A DNA stretch of 64,000 bases from Gilvimarinus algae (GTDB lineage: Bacteria; Pseudomonadota; Gammaproteobacteria; Pseudomonadales; Cellvibrionaceae). The notes under the pieces are model-generated. The model saw nothing but the letters and a program-made list of their open reading frames with translations, did not search any database and was not told where the DNA came from. The DNA lies in contig NZ_JAULRT010000059.1 in NCBI RefSeq assembly GCF_030518215.1, positions 1 to 64,000 on the forward strand. Direction: 5' to 3'. The position numbers and the translations under genes are program-made. Shown here piece after piece: positions 32,443 to 42,032 of this stretch. Positions within the stretch are counted from its first letter, which is position 1. The number at the start of each line of letters is the position of its first letter.

Positions 32443-33720
32443 TTAGCGTGTCAGAGCCTGACGCACGGATGCGAGTTTGACGCAGGTTACAAAAACCTCC
32501 ATGGCACCGACGACCTCGTCGACGGAAGGCACCGAAGGCGCGATGCGAATATTGCGATCCTCAGGGTCTTTGCCATAGGGAAAAGTCGCTCCGGCAGGGG
32601 TCAGCTTGACCCCCGCTTCTGCGGCCAGCCGCACGGTTTCCTTGGCGCAGCCAGGACGGGTGTCGAAGGAGACAAAGTAACCACCTTCGGGGGTTTCCCA
32701 GTTGCCGAGATCAGTGCCGTCAAAAGCGCTGGACAGCGCGCTGAGTACTGCATCAAAGCGCGGCTGGAGCAAGGCTGCGTGCTTTGCCATATGGCCCATC
32801 AGAGCATCGCGGTTGGGCAAAAAGCGCGCATGGCGTAGTTGATTAACCTTGTCCGGGCCGATAGTGCAGGCGCCGAGGAAGGCTTTCAGGCCATTAAGGT
32901 TGGTGGTGCTGGCAGCGACAAACGCTACGCCGGCACCGGCGTGAGTAATTTTTGAGGTGGAGGCAAATTGCACCACAGAGTCGGCGGTGCCGTGTTTGTT
33001 GCACAAATCAAACACGCTGGCCAGGGTGGCCGGGCTCTTCACCAGATCGTGTACCGCGTAGGCGTTGTCCCAGAAAACCCGGAAGTCAGCGTGCGCAATC
33101 AGCCCCAACTTGGCAATCCGCTCTACGGTCTCATCGGTGTAGACAACGCCAGTCGGGTTGGAATACTTGGGGACACACCACATGCCGCGAATACGGCTGT
33201 CGCTTTTAACCAGCGTCTCAACGGCGTCCATGTCAGGGCCGGTGGCGGTCATGGGGACGGTGACCATCTCAATACCGAGCTGCTCGCAGACTGTAAAGTG
33301 GCGATCATAACCGGGGACCGGGCAGATAACTTTAGGGGCATCGATATTTTTCCAGGCGCTGTCGGCGCCGCTCAAGCCAAAGTAGTAGGCCGTGAGCATG
33401 GTTTGGTGCATCAGCGTAAGGCTGGAGTTGCCGCCCACCAGTATATTGTCCGCCGGCACGCTCATTAGGTCAGAACCCAGACGCTTCGCTTCCGGGATGC
33501 CGTCGATGCCGCCGTAGTTGCGGGTGTCGGTACCGTTAGCGGCGACATAGTTGCCGTCGAGTATGCCATCGAGGGCGTCGGAGAGATCGAGTTGATCGGC
33601 AGAGGGCTTACCGCGGGTGACATCAAGGTTGAGCTTCTTACCGACGATGGCGTCGTATTCTTGGCTCAGTTGACTTTCCCATTCGCGCAGTTGTTCGGGA
33701 GTGGCTTGGTCCAGTAACAA
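32443..33720 (-). CDS. PLP-dependent aminotransferase, MocR-type aspartate aminotransferase
   Basis: A 425-residue fold-type I aminotransferase without a DNA-binding domain. Motifs: RGKPSADQLDLS near the N-terminus, NYGGIDGIPEAKRL, PVPGYDRHF, VPKYSNPTGVVY (cofactor-contact Asn), DNAYAVHD (Asp/Tyr near the cofactor) and the Schiff-base lysine in FASTSKITHAGAGVAF. This resembles the aspartate aminotransferase group described in Corynebacterium (Aminotran_MocR family). The TTG start has GAGGTGA four bases upstream. It stands alone, so the substrate is inferred only from family. Confidence 0.88.
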   Translation of the reverse strand: MLLDQATPEQLREWESQLSQEYDAIVGKKLNLDVTRGKPSADQLDLSDALDGILDGNYVAANGTDTRNYGGIDGIPEAKRLGSDLMSVPADNILVGGNSSLTLMHQTMLTAYYFGLSGADSAWKNIDAPKVICPVPGYDRHFTVCEQLGIEMVTVPMTATGPDMDAVETLVKSDSRIRGMWCVPKYSNPTGVVYTDETVERIAKLGLIAHADFRVFWDNAYAVHDLVKSPATLASVFDLCNKHGTADSVVQFASTSKITHAGAGVAFVAASTTNLNGLKAFLGACTIGPDKVNQLRHARFLPNRDALMGHMAKHAALLQPRFDAVLSALSSAFDGTDLGNWETPEGGYFVSFDTRPGCAKETVRLAAEAGVKLTPAGATFPYGKDPEDRNIRIAPSVPSVDEVVGAMEVFVTCVKLASVRQALTR

Positions 33721-33781
33721 GGGGTCACCTCAAAAGTTGGTTTACAGGGCGCGCCCATTATAGCCTCACAGAGCACAAGAT

Positions 33782-35728
33782 TTAAGGGTGGTGATCGGCT
33801 CTCAGCGGCGGTACGGGGCAGTTGAGACTGTCGGCGACGGCGCGAAACAGCTCGGCTTCTGCGGCACTGACTTGGCCGTCGTGCTCAATGCAGGCGATCA
33901 TGGCTTTGAGCAGCTGCGGCTTCTGTAGTGGCTTGACGCGATTGAGCTTTGTCAGCGCCCGATCAAGCAGCGCTGTGTCCAGCTGGGCCAGCCCCAGAGG
34001 CTCACAAGGGGGTAGCCCTAGTGTCTTGCAGGCGGCGGCAAAGCTTTTATGGGTTTGTGCCCCATCTTGCCCACCAGCGTAGGCGAGAAACGACAGGAGC
34101 ACGACCGACTCCTGGTGGAGTTGGCGCAGATTGAGCGTGCCGCTGCGCTCGGACGCGGCAGCCAACTGGTGCGAAAGAATGCGTCGAATGGCCCACTCCA
34201 TCAAGTTCACCTTATGATCGGCATTGATAAGCGTGTCCATGGCCTTAAAAAACGTGTTCCGCTGGGAGGCGGTGAGCTCTTTGAGCGCGGGCATGCACAG
34301 TTCAATTAAAGGCAAGCGGTGCAGATCGTGCACCTGCGCGCTGGCGCGGGCGATGTCAGCGAGTTGATTGAGCTCGGCGTTGGGGTAGTGCCCGCTCAGT
34401 GCTCGCCATTGCTGCGCGCGTGCCTGGCGATCCCGGTCCAGCAGCAACCCGAAAATCAGTCCCCGGGCAGAGAAGGTCTCGTGTGCAGCTTCGCGTAAGT
34501 GCACCGGCATCTGCTCCAGAGCGGAGCGTGCGCTATCGATATCCTGGCGCTGCGGCTGGCCAATGTGATCCACCGCCGTCGCCACTGCAGCGGTCTTGAA
34601 GGCGGCAACCGGGTCTGCACTAAAACCTTTGGCCTGCTGCGCGCTGCCGGCTGTTGTTTTGCTCGCTTGTGGCTCGGTGGACAGAGTGGGAAAGGTGCCG
34701 TTCCAGTTGGGCTCAACGCGGCGGATGCGCTCGTCGAGTGGTGGGTGCGTGGCCATTAAGCTATTGAACGCGGTGCTGACCCCCTGGCCGAAATACATGT
34801 GGCTGAATTCAGCGCTGTGCTCAGCTTGCAGTTTACTGCCGGCGGGGAGCGCGCCGATTTTTTTGAGGGCGCCGGCAATGCCTGTATTATCGCGGGTAAA
34901 CTGCACGGCCGAGGCGTCGGCCAAAAACTCCCGCTGACGACTCACTGCAGCTTTTATAAGATTGCCAAAGAAGGTACCTGCATAGCCAATAATCATTAAG
35001 CCAATGCCAATACCCACGATGGCCCCCTGGCTATTGTTTTTGCTCGAGCGCCCCAAGCTGCGATAGGCCGACCCGCGCACCAGAAAGTGACCGATAAGCC
35101 CCAATAACATTATGCCATTCAGCAATGCCACCAAGCGCATATTCAGGCGCATATCACCGTGGAAAATATGGCTGAATTCGTGGGCTACAACGCCTTGGAG
35201 TTCGTCGCGGTTCAGTGTTTCTATGCAGCCGCGCGTGACGCCAATAACGGCATCTTGCGGCGTGTGACCCGCGGCGAAGGCATTGATTGAGGGCTCTTCC
35301 ATCAGGTAAACCGGCGGTACGGGCGTGCCCGAGGCGATGGCCATTTCCTCCACGACGTTTAACAGCTGGCGTTCGTTGAAGTCTTGGGTATTGGTATTGA
35401 GCAGTCGCCCGCCGAGCGCTTCTGCGACCGCGCGTCCGCCGCGGCTGAGTTGGAAGTACTTGTACAGACCGCCGAGAAAGACCACGGTCAAGACCACCAG
35501 TGCGATACCGCTGACGGTTTGCCAGCTCACCACAGTGGCGAGCTTTTGCCAAAAACTCATGCCGGCGGTTTGTGCATGAAACATGCTGTTGCCGGTTTCT
35601 AGGTGAGCCATAACACCGGCAAAAAGGGCTGTGGTTACGGCGATAAGCGAGGCGATGGCTAGCCCCAGCAAGATGATCAGCTTGCGGGTGTTGCGGCGGG
35701 CGATATCCTGCTGCTCAAAAAAGTTCAT
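33782..35728 (-). CDS. M48 family (HtpX-like) membrane zinc metalloprotease
   Basis: A 648-residue protein. Two hydrophobic helices occur near 16-40 and 73-92, then the M48 catalytic motif HEFSH (His183, Glu184, His187) and further membrane segments (LVALLNGIMLLGLIGHFLV, IVGIGIGLMIIGYAGTFF). The catalytic part ends around 340. The extra 300-residue C-terminal region is helical and finishes with AMIACIEHDGQVSAAEAELFRAVADSLNC, reminiscent of a TerB-like domain. It lies 87 bases downstream of lemA on the same strand, a pairing common in proteobacteria. Probably membrane-protein quality control. Confidence 0.85.
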   Translation of the reverse strand: MNFFEQQDIARRNTRKLIILLGLAIASLIAVTTALFAGVMAHLETGNSMFHAQTAGMSFWQKLATVVSWQTVSGIALVVLTVVFLGGLYKYFQLSRGGRAVAEALGGRLLNTNTQDFNERQLLNVVEEMAIASGTPVPPVYLMEEPSINAFAAGHTPQDAVIGVTRGCIETLNRDELQGVVAHEFSHIFHGDMRLNMRLVALLNGIMLLGLIGHFLVRGSAYRSLGRSSKNNSQGAIVGIGIGLMIIGYAGTFFGNLIKAAVSRQREFLADASAVQFTRDNTGIAGALKKIGALPAGSKLQAEHSAEFSHMYFGQGVSTAFNSLMATHPPLDERIRRVEPNWNGTFPTLSTEPQASKTTAGSAQQAKGFSADPVAAFKTAAVATAVDHIGQPQRQDIDSARSALEQMPVHLREAAHETFSARGLIFGLLLDRDRQARAQQWRALSGHYPNAELNQLADIARASAQVHDLHRLPLIELCMPALKELTASQRNTFFKAMDTLINADHKVNLMEWAIRRILSHQLAAASERSGTLNLRQLHQESVVLLSFLAYAGGQDGAQTHKSFAAACKTLGLPPCEPLGLAQLDTALLDRALTKLNRVKPLQKPQLLKAMIACIEHDGQVSAAEAELFRAVADSLNCPVPPLRADHHP

Positions 35729-35815
35729 GCTGACTCCCGGCGGCCTGGCTCGGCCTGAGACTGGCGCAAAGCGCGAAGGTGCCTCAAGCGCGGGCCTGGC
35801 GTAAAAGCTTGCTGT

Positions 35816-36412
35816 TTAAAATTGTACCTTGGGAGCCGCCTGAATCTCGGCGCTGTCTTCAAATTCCAGCAGGCTGGCGTCTTCGCTGTGGCCAAACAGG
35901 CCGGCGAGAACCACCTGTGGGAAGCTCTGTTTGTAGGTGTTGTAGGTCATTACCGAATCGTTAAAGGCCTGGCGGGCAAACGCGATACGGTTTTCGGTGC
36001 TGGTCAGCTCCTCAGACACTTGCTGCATATTGCTTGAGGCTTTCAGGTCCGGGTAGGCCTCCATTACCATGTTGAGGCGTCCTAGCGCACCCGCCAAAGC
36101 GCCTTCCGCGCCCGCCAATTGCCCCATGGCAGCAGCGTCGCCCGGTGCGGCGGCGGCCGCCTGTAGGCCGGCCATGGCTTGATTGCGCGCCTGGGTGACC
36201 GCCTCAAGGGTTTCTCTTTCGTGCTTGATATAAGCTTTGGCCGTTTCCACCAGATTGGGAATCAGGTCGTAGCGTCGTTTCAGTTGCACTTCAATCTGGG
36301 CAAAGGCGTTTTTGAAACGGTTCTTCAGGCTGACCAGTTGGTTGTAGATGCTGATGGCGTAGATCACCAGCGCCGCGAGTATCACCAGTACCACGATGGT
36401 TGTAATGTCCAT
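35816..36412 (-). CDS. LemA family membrane protein
   Basis: A 198-residue protein with a single N-terminal membrane helix (ITTIVVLVILAALVIYAISIY) and a helical domain with the family motifs NAFAQIEVQLKRRYDLIPNLVE, VTQARNQAM, YPDLKASSNMQQVSEELTSTENRIAFARQAFND. ATG at 36412 is preceded by AGGA; a TTG at 36418 is possible. The genes lemA and the M48 protease form a transcription unit. Function of LemA in the family is not settled. Confidence 0.9.
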   Translation of the reverse strand: MDITTIVVLVILAALVIYAISIYNQLVSLKNRFKNAFAQIEVQLKRRYDLIPNLVETAKAYIKHERETLEAVTQARNQAMAGLQAAAAAPGDAAAMGQLAGAEGALAGALGRLNMVMEAYPDLKASSNMQQVSEELTSTENRIAFARQAFNDSVMTYNTYKQSFPQVVLAGLFGHSEDASLLEFEDSAEIQAAPKVQF

Positions 36413-36435
36413 ACACAATGTCCTGTTGTTAGGGG

Positions 36436-37014
36436 TTAATCAATGTACTCGAAGACTCTGACAACTTTTTGTACGCCGCCTGTGTGCCTGGCAACGTCCG
36501 TGACCGTTTCCGCCTCGGCGTGAGTGACCAGGCCCATCAGGAAAACGGTGTTGTTTTCCGTCACTATATGCAGCCGGCCGCTATCGATATCGCGATTGGT
36601 GAGCAGCTTGGATTTGATTTTGGTGGTCAACCAGCTGTCGTTGGCTCCTGCCAGTAATGACAGCGGCGCCTGTACCTGCAGCTCATTGTGTACCTGACGA
36701 ACGTTAGGCAATTTCTTCACAGTATTACCGGCGAGTTCGCGCAGCTCGTTGGTGGGCACCTGGCCAACCAGCAGAACCACAGCGTTAAAGCTATGCACAC
36801 TCACCGGCGCGCTGTCGAGCTGCGGGTGAGCTTTGTCAATATTCACTGAAGCCACGGTTTCGATTTGCTGATCGTCTATCTTAACGCCCAGTGATCGCTT
36901 GCCCGGGTCTATGGTGATGGGCTCATCCGTAGTAGCGCTGATGATGCTGGTGCAGGCTGAACCGGCGATACAGAACAGAACAATAAGGCAAGCCTGGGCA
37001 AACCGTGAAACCAT
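36436..37014 (-). CDS. dolP: Outer-membrane BON-domain lipoprotein DolP (YraP-like)
   Basis: A 192-residue lipoprotein with lipobox AGSAC (Cys21 lipidated). Two BON domains follow, about 45-115 (ETVASVNIDKAH ... GNTVKKLPNVRQVHNELQV) and 120-190 (WLTTKIKSKLLTNRDIDSGRLHIVTENNTVFLMGLV). In E. coli DolP localises to division sites and supports outer-membrane integrity. The gene order lpoA-yraN-diaA-dolP, divergent from rsmI, is the same as in E. coli and Pseudomonas. Its ATG overlaps the diaA stop by one base. Confidence 0.93.
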   Translation of the reverse strand: MVSRFAQACLIVLFCIAGSACTSIISATTDEPITIDPGKRSLGVKIDDQQIETVASVNIDKAHPQLDSAPVSVHSFNAVVLLVGQVPTNELRELAGNTVKKLPNVRQVHNELQVQAPLSLLAGANDSWLTTKIKSKLLTNRDIDSGRLHIVTENNTVFLMGLVTHAEAETVTDVARHTGGVQKVVRVFEYID

Positions 37015-37601
37015 TATTCGTGACTCCCGAACAGTTGTTGCTCAATAAGATCGCACAGGCAGAAGAGCGTCAGCAAGTGTACTTCATGAATGCGCGCATA
37101 GGGGGCGTCCGGACCGCGCAGTTCGACGTCGCGATTATCCAGCAAGGCGACGATGTCACCACTGTCCCTGCCGGTGAGGGCGATCACAGGCATATCCCGG
37201 TCGTGGGCGGCGCTGATGGCCTGTAAAAGATTGCTGGCACTGCCCGAGGCGCTCAGCACGACCAGCACATCGCCGGGTTGCCCCAGGGCGCGAATTTGCT
37301 TGGCGTATACCTCGTTGTAGGTGTAATCGTGGGCGATGGCCGATTGCAGGACCGGGTCGGCGCCTATGTGCAGTGCAGGAAGGCTGGGGCGCTCGTGTTC
37401 GAAGCGGTTGATCATCATGGCGGCAAAGGCCTGTGCCAGGGAAGCGCTTGCGCCGTTTGCGCAGGTGAGAATTTTGCCGCCGTGCAACAGACTCTCAACC
37501 ATTAACTCGCTGCTGTGAGCAATCAGCGGGGCCAGCTGTTCGCCGGCCTGCATCTTGGCTTCAATACTTTCGTGAAATAGGGTGATAACCCGCTGTTCCA
37601 T
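37014..37601 (-). CDS. diaA: SIS-domain protein DiaA-like
   Basis: A 195-residue sugar-isomerase-fold protein. SIS features are GGKILTCANGASASLAQAFAAMM and VLVVLSASGSASNLLQAI. By position in the lpoA-yraN-diaA-dolP order it is the DnaA-binding initiation regulator DiaA; the same fold is used by sedoheptulose-7-phosphate isomerase GmhA, so the enzyme reading remains possible. The distinction rests on synteny. Confidence 0.85.
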   Translation of the reverse strand: MEQRVITLFHESIEAKMQAGEQLAPLIAHSSELMVESLLHGGKILTCANGASASLAQAFAAMMINRFEHERPSLPALHIGADPVLQSAIAHDYTYNEVYAKQIRALGQPGDVLVVLSASGSASNLLQAISAAHDRDMPVIALTGRDSGDIVALLDNRDVELRGPDAPYARIHEVHLLTLFCLCDLIEQQLFGSHE

Positions 37602-37616
37602 AATTGACCCTAACGG

Positions 37617-38000
37617 TTAAGCCGCACCAAAGGCATTGACGATCCACTGCACTGCATTGCTGTCTTCGAGCGAGGACAATGCTACCACATCAAAACGGCA
37701 GGGTAGGGCTTCGGTAAGCCCTTGTTGTTGCAAGTAGTATTGGGCTGTTTGTACCAGACGGTGCTGCTTGCGCGCGTCTATGCTTTCACTGGCAGAAGAG
37801 AAAGCCGGATGGCTGCGCAGTCGCACCTCCACAAAGACCAGAGTCTGCTCATGGCGCATGATCAGGTCTATCTCCCCACCGGGGCCGCGCACGTTGGCGG
37901 CTACAAATGTCAGCCCCTGCCGTTGTAAGTACTGACGGGCCAAGTGCTCGGCGCGAGCCCCCCGGCCCCCGCCTGATTTTTTACGCCAAAGCGGGCTCAA
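37617..38000 (-). CDS. yraN: YraN family (UPF0102) putative endonuclease
   Basis: About 127 residues if started at TTG 38000, which overlaps the lpoA stop as TTGA; a longer frame to 38072 would overlap lpoA by 76 bases. The nuclease-like core RGARAEHLARQYLQRQGLTFVAANVRGPGGEIDLIM followed by LVFVEVRLRS fits the restriction-endonuclease-like fold (E, D, ExK-type site, with Arg in the last position). Biochemical role is unproven in the family. Sits between lpoA and diaA. Confidence 0.87.
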   Translation of the reverse strand: MSPLWRKKSGGGRGARAEHLARQYLQRQGLTFVAANVRGPGGEIDLIMRHEQTLVFVEVRLRSHPAFSSASESIDARKQHRLVQTAQYYLQQQGLTEALPCRFDVVALSSLEDSNAVQWIVNAFGAA

Positions 38001-39958
38001 GAGCCCGGCCTTGCCCGTTCGATAGAGCGCGAGCTGACTGGTCGGGCAATGCCATCGTCGAACTCGGCCCAAATGGGCTCGCGCTCAACGCGCCCCTCTC
38101 GATTGAGCGTCAGGGAACCGGTGGCCCCGAGCACTCGGGTGTGCGGTAATTTTTGCAGCTGTGGCAGCCGCGGGTAGAGATGATAGGCATCGGCCCCCAT
38201 GGCGTGCAAACGTCGGTAGGTAGCGGGGGCCTCCGTGTGAGTATCAATGGCCCGAGCCTCAGCGTCTGCGGAGAAAAACCACGGCAAGGTGTTGAAACGG
38301 ATACCGTTGAGGTCGCGGTCGCCCTTGCCGTTTTCTTCACCGTCGTAAATTTGGCTGGTGGCGAGAACGGGAATATCACCGGCGTAGTGAAACGCCAGAG
38401 TGGGTTTAATCTGCCGCGCCTGGCGGGGGTTGGCAATCAGGAAAATCACTTCTACGTCCTGCCGTCTTCTCGGTTCAAACTCACTATTGGTGTAAATGAT
38501 CTGGCGCAGAGCCTTGTGGCGCTGCTCACTGGCATCGAGTAGCAGGGCGTTTTTGATGACATCGGAATAATCGCCCGCGCCTATGTATCGGCTGTCGGCA
38601 ACGACTAAGCCATCGAGGCTGCTCCATTCATCGACAAAAGCTTCGACGCTGCGCTCGGCCCAGTCGATGTCCGGGGCGATGATCATGGCGCGGCGGTAGC
38701 CCTGCAAGTGCGCGTGGCGGGCGATCTGTCGTGCTTCGTCTTCCGGGGCCAGACCAAACTGGTAGAGCTGGGCCGAGACCGACGGCTGGTTTGTGATCAT
38801 GCCGGGCACAGGAATCTGGGGGGAGATTTGTTTGCCTTGCATGGGCAGTGGAGTGGCCAGAAGAGCGCTAGTTTGGTTGCTGGCATCGGCTTCACGATAA
38901 TTGAGCGCGAGCACCGGCACCGCTAGAGAGGGGCGCTCAGCCAGGGCTTCGACGTGCTCCTTGGCTAGCGGGCCGACAATCATTTGCGCACCCTCGGCCA
39001 CCGCCTGGTCATAGAGGGCATTTATGTCAGCATCACTGCTGTCGTACTGAATAATGGTGGGTTTGAACTCGGCCTCGGCCTGGGCGTAGTAGGCTGCGAG
39101 AAAGCCATCGCGCACGGCTGAGGCGGCACCAGCGAGACGCCCGGTCTGCGGCAGCAGCAGGGCGACGGTGCGCGGCTGCTGGTCAATGAGCTGACGCAGC
39201 AATTGCAAGTCGCTGGGCAACTCGACACTGGCGGGGTGACCTGGCCAGTTGCGGCGCCAGGCTTCGACGCGGTCCAACTGTTGGCTTAAATTAGCGGCGT
39301 TGTTGCGGCTGATCAAGGCCAGTTGCGCCCAGCCCTCGAGTTCGCTTTGTTCATTCTGCCTTGCCAGGCGCTGCAGCTCGTCGGCGGGCAGGCTCATTAA
39401 ATCCTGCCATATAGCCTCATTATTCATTTGCAGCTCATCGTTGCTCGCGAGCAGACCGCCCAGGCGAATACGCGCGCTCAAGCTCTGTTGATAATCGCCC
39501 AGCAGAGAGTCGAGGCGGGCTCGCTGTTCGAGCAGCCGGGTCTGCCGATCCAGTGCAAGGCTGCCCCAAAGAGCTTCAAGGCGCTTTTCAAACAGGGCGT
39601 CGCGCGCATCGAAATAGTAGCCGCTGGCGAGCGCCGCTTCGCTGTAGGCCTGAATATAACGCAGATAGGTGTAGTCGCCGAGCCGGTCGGCCTCAATGCT
39701 GTTTAGCAGGTTGAAGGCCCACTCGGGTTCGTCTTCTCCCAGCAGCAGTTCGGCCGCCTCCAGCAGGTAGCCTGTGCGCTGGGAGACAGAGGCTTCCCGG
39801 GCCTGCTGCACCAGTTCACCGACCCGCCGCTCCAATTGCGCCTGGCTCATCTCGCCCGGGACATGGAGTTGAGTCGATTGGCGCGGCTGGTTGGAGCAGC
39901 TGGCAAGGATGGCTGCCAACAGGGTAATGGTGAGGGGGCGTGTCAAACGTTTGTACAT
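37997..39958 (-). CDS. lpoA: Outer-membrane lipoprotein LpoA, activator of PBP1a
   Basis: A 653-residue lipoprotein starting at ATG 39958; the longer frame adds 26 residues lacking signal character. The signal ends in ILASC (Cys21 lipidated). The N-terminal half (about 30-270) is TPR-like helical (LVQQAREASVSQRTGYLLEAAELLL), and the C-terminal half is a periplasmic-binding-protein fold (RTVALLLPQTGRLAGAASAVRDGFLAAYY, MIVGPLAKEHVEALA). LpoA reaches from the outer membrane to stimulate peptidoglycan synthesis by PBP1a. It is divergent from rsmI. Confidence 0.93.
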   Translation of the reverse strand: MYKRLTRPLTITLLAAILASCSNQPRQSTQLHVPGEMSQAQLERRVGELVQQAREASVSQRTGYLLEAAELLLGEDEPEWAFNLLNSIEADRLGDYTYLRYIQAYSEAALASGYYFDARDALFEKRLEALWGSLALDRQTRLLEQRARLDSLLGDYQQSLSARIRLGGLLASNDELQMNNEAIWQDLMSLPADELQRLARQNEQSELEGWAQLALISRNNAANLSQQLDRVEAWRRNWPGHPASVELPSDLQLLRQLIDQQPRTVALLLPQTGRLAGAASAVRDGFLAAYYAQAEAEFKPTIIQYDSSDADINALYDQAVAEGAQMIVGPLAKEHVEALAERPSLAVPVLALNYREADASNQTSALLATPLPMQGKQISPQIPVPGMITNQPSVSAQLYQFGLAPEDEARQIARHAHLQGYRRAMIIAPDIDWAERSVEAFVDEWSSLDGLVVADSRYIGAGDYSDVIKNALLLDASEQRHKALRQIIYTNSEFEPRRRQDVEVIFLIANPRQARQIKPTLAFHYAGDIPVLATSQIYDGEENGKGDRDLNGIRFNTLPWFFSADAEARAIDTHTEAPATYRRLHAMGADAYHLYPRLPQLQKLPHTRVLGATGSLTLNREGRVEREPIWAEFDDGIARPVSSRSIERARPGS

Positions 39959-40034
39959 GTAGTGCGCTCGTGTTGGGTGGGGCGCCAGACGGCCGGTCGA
40001 TGTTAAACTGGCGGCTTTTGCCGCGGAGTCAGAC

Positions 40035-40874
40035 ATGAACGATCAGTCGGGTGTTCTCTATGTAGTCGCCACACCTATTGGTCATTTGGCCGATATGGTA
40101 CCGCGTGCCGTCGAGGTGCTCCAGACAGTAAGCCTCATTGCCTGCGAGGATACCCGACACAGCGCACGTCTGCTGCAACATTTTTCCATCGAGACCCGCT
40201 GCGTGGCCTATCACGATCATAGCGACGAGCGCCGGGTGGACGAGCTGCTTTCGCATCTTGCCGCCGGGGAATCTCTGGCGCTGATCAGCGATGCCGGCAC
40301 GCCCCTGGTCTCTGACCCCGGTTATCGCTTGGTGCGCGCTGCCCGCCAGGCGGGTGCCCGGGTGGTGCCGGTCCCCGGAGCCTGCGCGCTGGTTGCGGCG
40401 CTCAGTGCGGCCGGGTTGCCCTCCAATCGCTTTGCATTTGAAGGCTTTTTGCCGGCCAAAGCGGGTGCCAGGCAGCGCCAGCTTGCAACTCTTGCAAGCG
40501 AAACCCGCACCCTGATCTTCTATGAGGCGCCGCATCGCATTGTCGAGTGCCTTCGGGACATGAGTGAGGCCTTTGGTTCGTCGCGCGAGCTGGTGCTGGC
40601 GCGCGAGCTGACCAAAACATTTGAAACCATCAGGGGCGGCACTGCTGCCGAGCTGCTTGACTGGGTGGCCTCAGACAGCAACCAGCAGCGCGGCGAAATC
40701 GTGGTCTTGGCGCATGGCGCGCCCGCACGAGAGTTAGGGCTGGATGCGCAGGCCGAGGCCACTATGACCATCTTGCTTGAGGAGCTTCCCGTTAAACAGG
40801 CGGCCGCCATCGGTGCCAAGTTGACGGGGCTGCGCAAAAATGAGCTCTACCAATGGGCTTTGGGGCGTGATTAG
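40035..40874 (+). CDS. rsmI: 16S rRNA (cytidine-1402-2'-O) methyltransferase RsmI
   Basis: Adds the 2'-O-methyl group to C1402 of 16S rRNA. Tetrapyrrole-methylase fold: LYVVATPIGHLADMVPRAVEVL, IACEDTRHSARLL, ISDAGTPLVSDPGYRLV, VPVPGACALVAALSAAGLP and FYEAPHRIVECL. 279 residues. Divergent from lpoA, with rnpB immediately downstream, as in Pseudomonas. Confidence 0.96.
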   Translation: MNDQSGVLYVVATPIGHLADMVPRAVEVLQTVSLIACEDTRHSARLLQHFSIETRCVAYHDHSDERRVDELLSHLAAGESLALISDAGTPLVSDPGYRLVRAARQAGARVVPVPGACALVAALSAAGLPSNRFAFEGFLPAKAGARQRQLATLASETRTLIFYEAPHRIVECLRDMSEAFGSSRELVLARELTKTFETIRGGTAAELLDWVASDSNQQRGEIVVLAHGAPARELGLDAQAEATMTILLEELPVKQAAAIGAKLTGLRKNELYQWALGRD

Positions 40875-40884
40875 CCGGTTTTTC

Positions 40885-40912
40885 TTGACATTTTTGCCGG
40901 TCAGTTTATCTT
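40885..40912 (+). promoter_or_regulatory. rnpB promoter
   Basis: A perfect -35 TTGACA (40885-40890) and -10 TATCTT (40907-40912) with 16-base spacing place the transcript start at the beginning of the P1 helix of RNase P RNA. Confidence 0.8.
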
Positions 40913-40918
40913 TGGGCC

Positions 40919-41262
<344 letters not shown>

Positions 41263-41486
41263 AATTATTCCTCTCCCGATGTTATGCCTCAATCGTCTAT
41301 CGTGTCTCGACGCTTAATCCCAAAAGATCCCACACTTAAAGTAGTTTCTTAGGTCTCGCCTCTACGTGCCTGTAAATTAACAGGATTATTCACTGCTGCC
41401 GTTTGTGTGGAGCACCTGCTTTTTACCAGTTCGCCGATTTTTCTCCCGCTTTTGTGAATTTTACCGTCATTTTCCTACCTGCTTGC

Positions 41487-41514
41487 TTGACTTTGGCTGC
41501 CCCCGATTTATAGT
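41487..41514 (+). promoter_or_regulatory. dcw cluster promoter (Pmra-like)
   Basis: TTGACT at 41487-41492 and TATAGT at 41509-41514 with a 16-base spacer. It lies immediately upstream of the GTGG repeats and about 70 bases before mraZ. Confidence 0.7.
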
Positions 41515-41522
41515 GTGCCAAT

Positions 41523-41578
41523 GTGGAGAAAAGTGGGTAATAGTGGTTTTTTGTGGATCTAGAGCCCCAATAAGTGGT
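41523..41578 (+). promoter_or_regulatory. MraZ operator: five GTGG direct repeats
   Basis: GTGG tetramers begin at 41523, 41533, 41543, 41553 and 41574. Four are spaced exactly ten bases apart, one per helical turn, and the fifth two turns further. MraZ is known to bind tandem GTGG-type repeats at its own promoter. The array covers the expected transcription start and leader, fitting autorepression. Confidence 0.8.
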
Positions 41579-41583
41579 GATTT

Positions 41584-42024
41584 GTGTTTACTGGTAACTA
41601 TGCCATCAATATGGACGCCAAAGGGCGTATGGCGGTACCGACCCGGATTCGTGAAGGGTTGGTGGAGCTGTGCGCCGGTCGTCTGGTGGTTACCGCTCAC
41701 ACAGAAGATCCCTGCTTATTGGTGTACCCGGAATCCCGCTGGCTCGAAATTCTGCCGAGCATCCAGGCCCTGCCTGCCATGAACAAGGCCGCCCGACGCG
41801 TTCAGCGCCTTCTTATCGGTCATGCTTGCCCGCTGGAGCTCGATGGCAACGGCCGCATCCTGGTGCCGCCGACCTTGAGGGCTCACGCTCAGCTGGACAA
41901 AAAGCTGATGTTGGCCGGCTTGGGGGAGAAACTGGAGTTGTGGGATGAGGCGGCCTGGACGGCCCAGATGCAAGAGCCTGGCGACGATCAGTTGCCTGAA
42001 GAACTTCAGTCACTGGTTTTATAG
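41584..42024 (+). CDS. mraZ: Transcriptional regulator MraZ
   Basis: A 146-residue AbrB-fold regulator that opens the dcw cluster and represses it. Two MraZ domains are visible: [23 protein letters not shown] (about 2-24) and [22 protein letters not shown] (about 80-101), each with the D-x-x-GR signature. The GTG start at 41584 gives the conserved N-terminus MFTGNY. Operator repeats lie directly upstream. Confidence 0.95.
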   Translation: MFTGNYAINMDAKGRMAVPTRIREGLVELCAGRLVVTAHTEDPCLLVYPESRWLEILPSIQALPAMNKAARRVQRLLIGHACPLELDGNGRILVPPTLRAHAQLDKKLMLAGLGEKLELWDEAAWTAQMQEPGDDQLPEELQSLVL

Positions 42025-42032
42025 GGGGCGCC

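Larger units (their letters stand above)
41263..41583 (+). other. Leader region between rnpB and mraZ
   Basis: About 320 bases without a gene. The first 220 bases hold no clear rnpB terminator or coding frame that I can support; the last 100 contain the dcw promoter and the MraZ-type repeat array listed separately. Confidence 0.6.
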
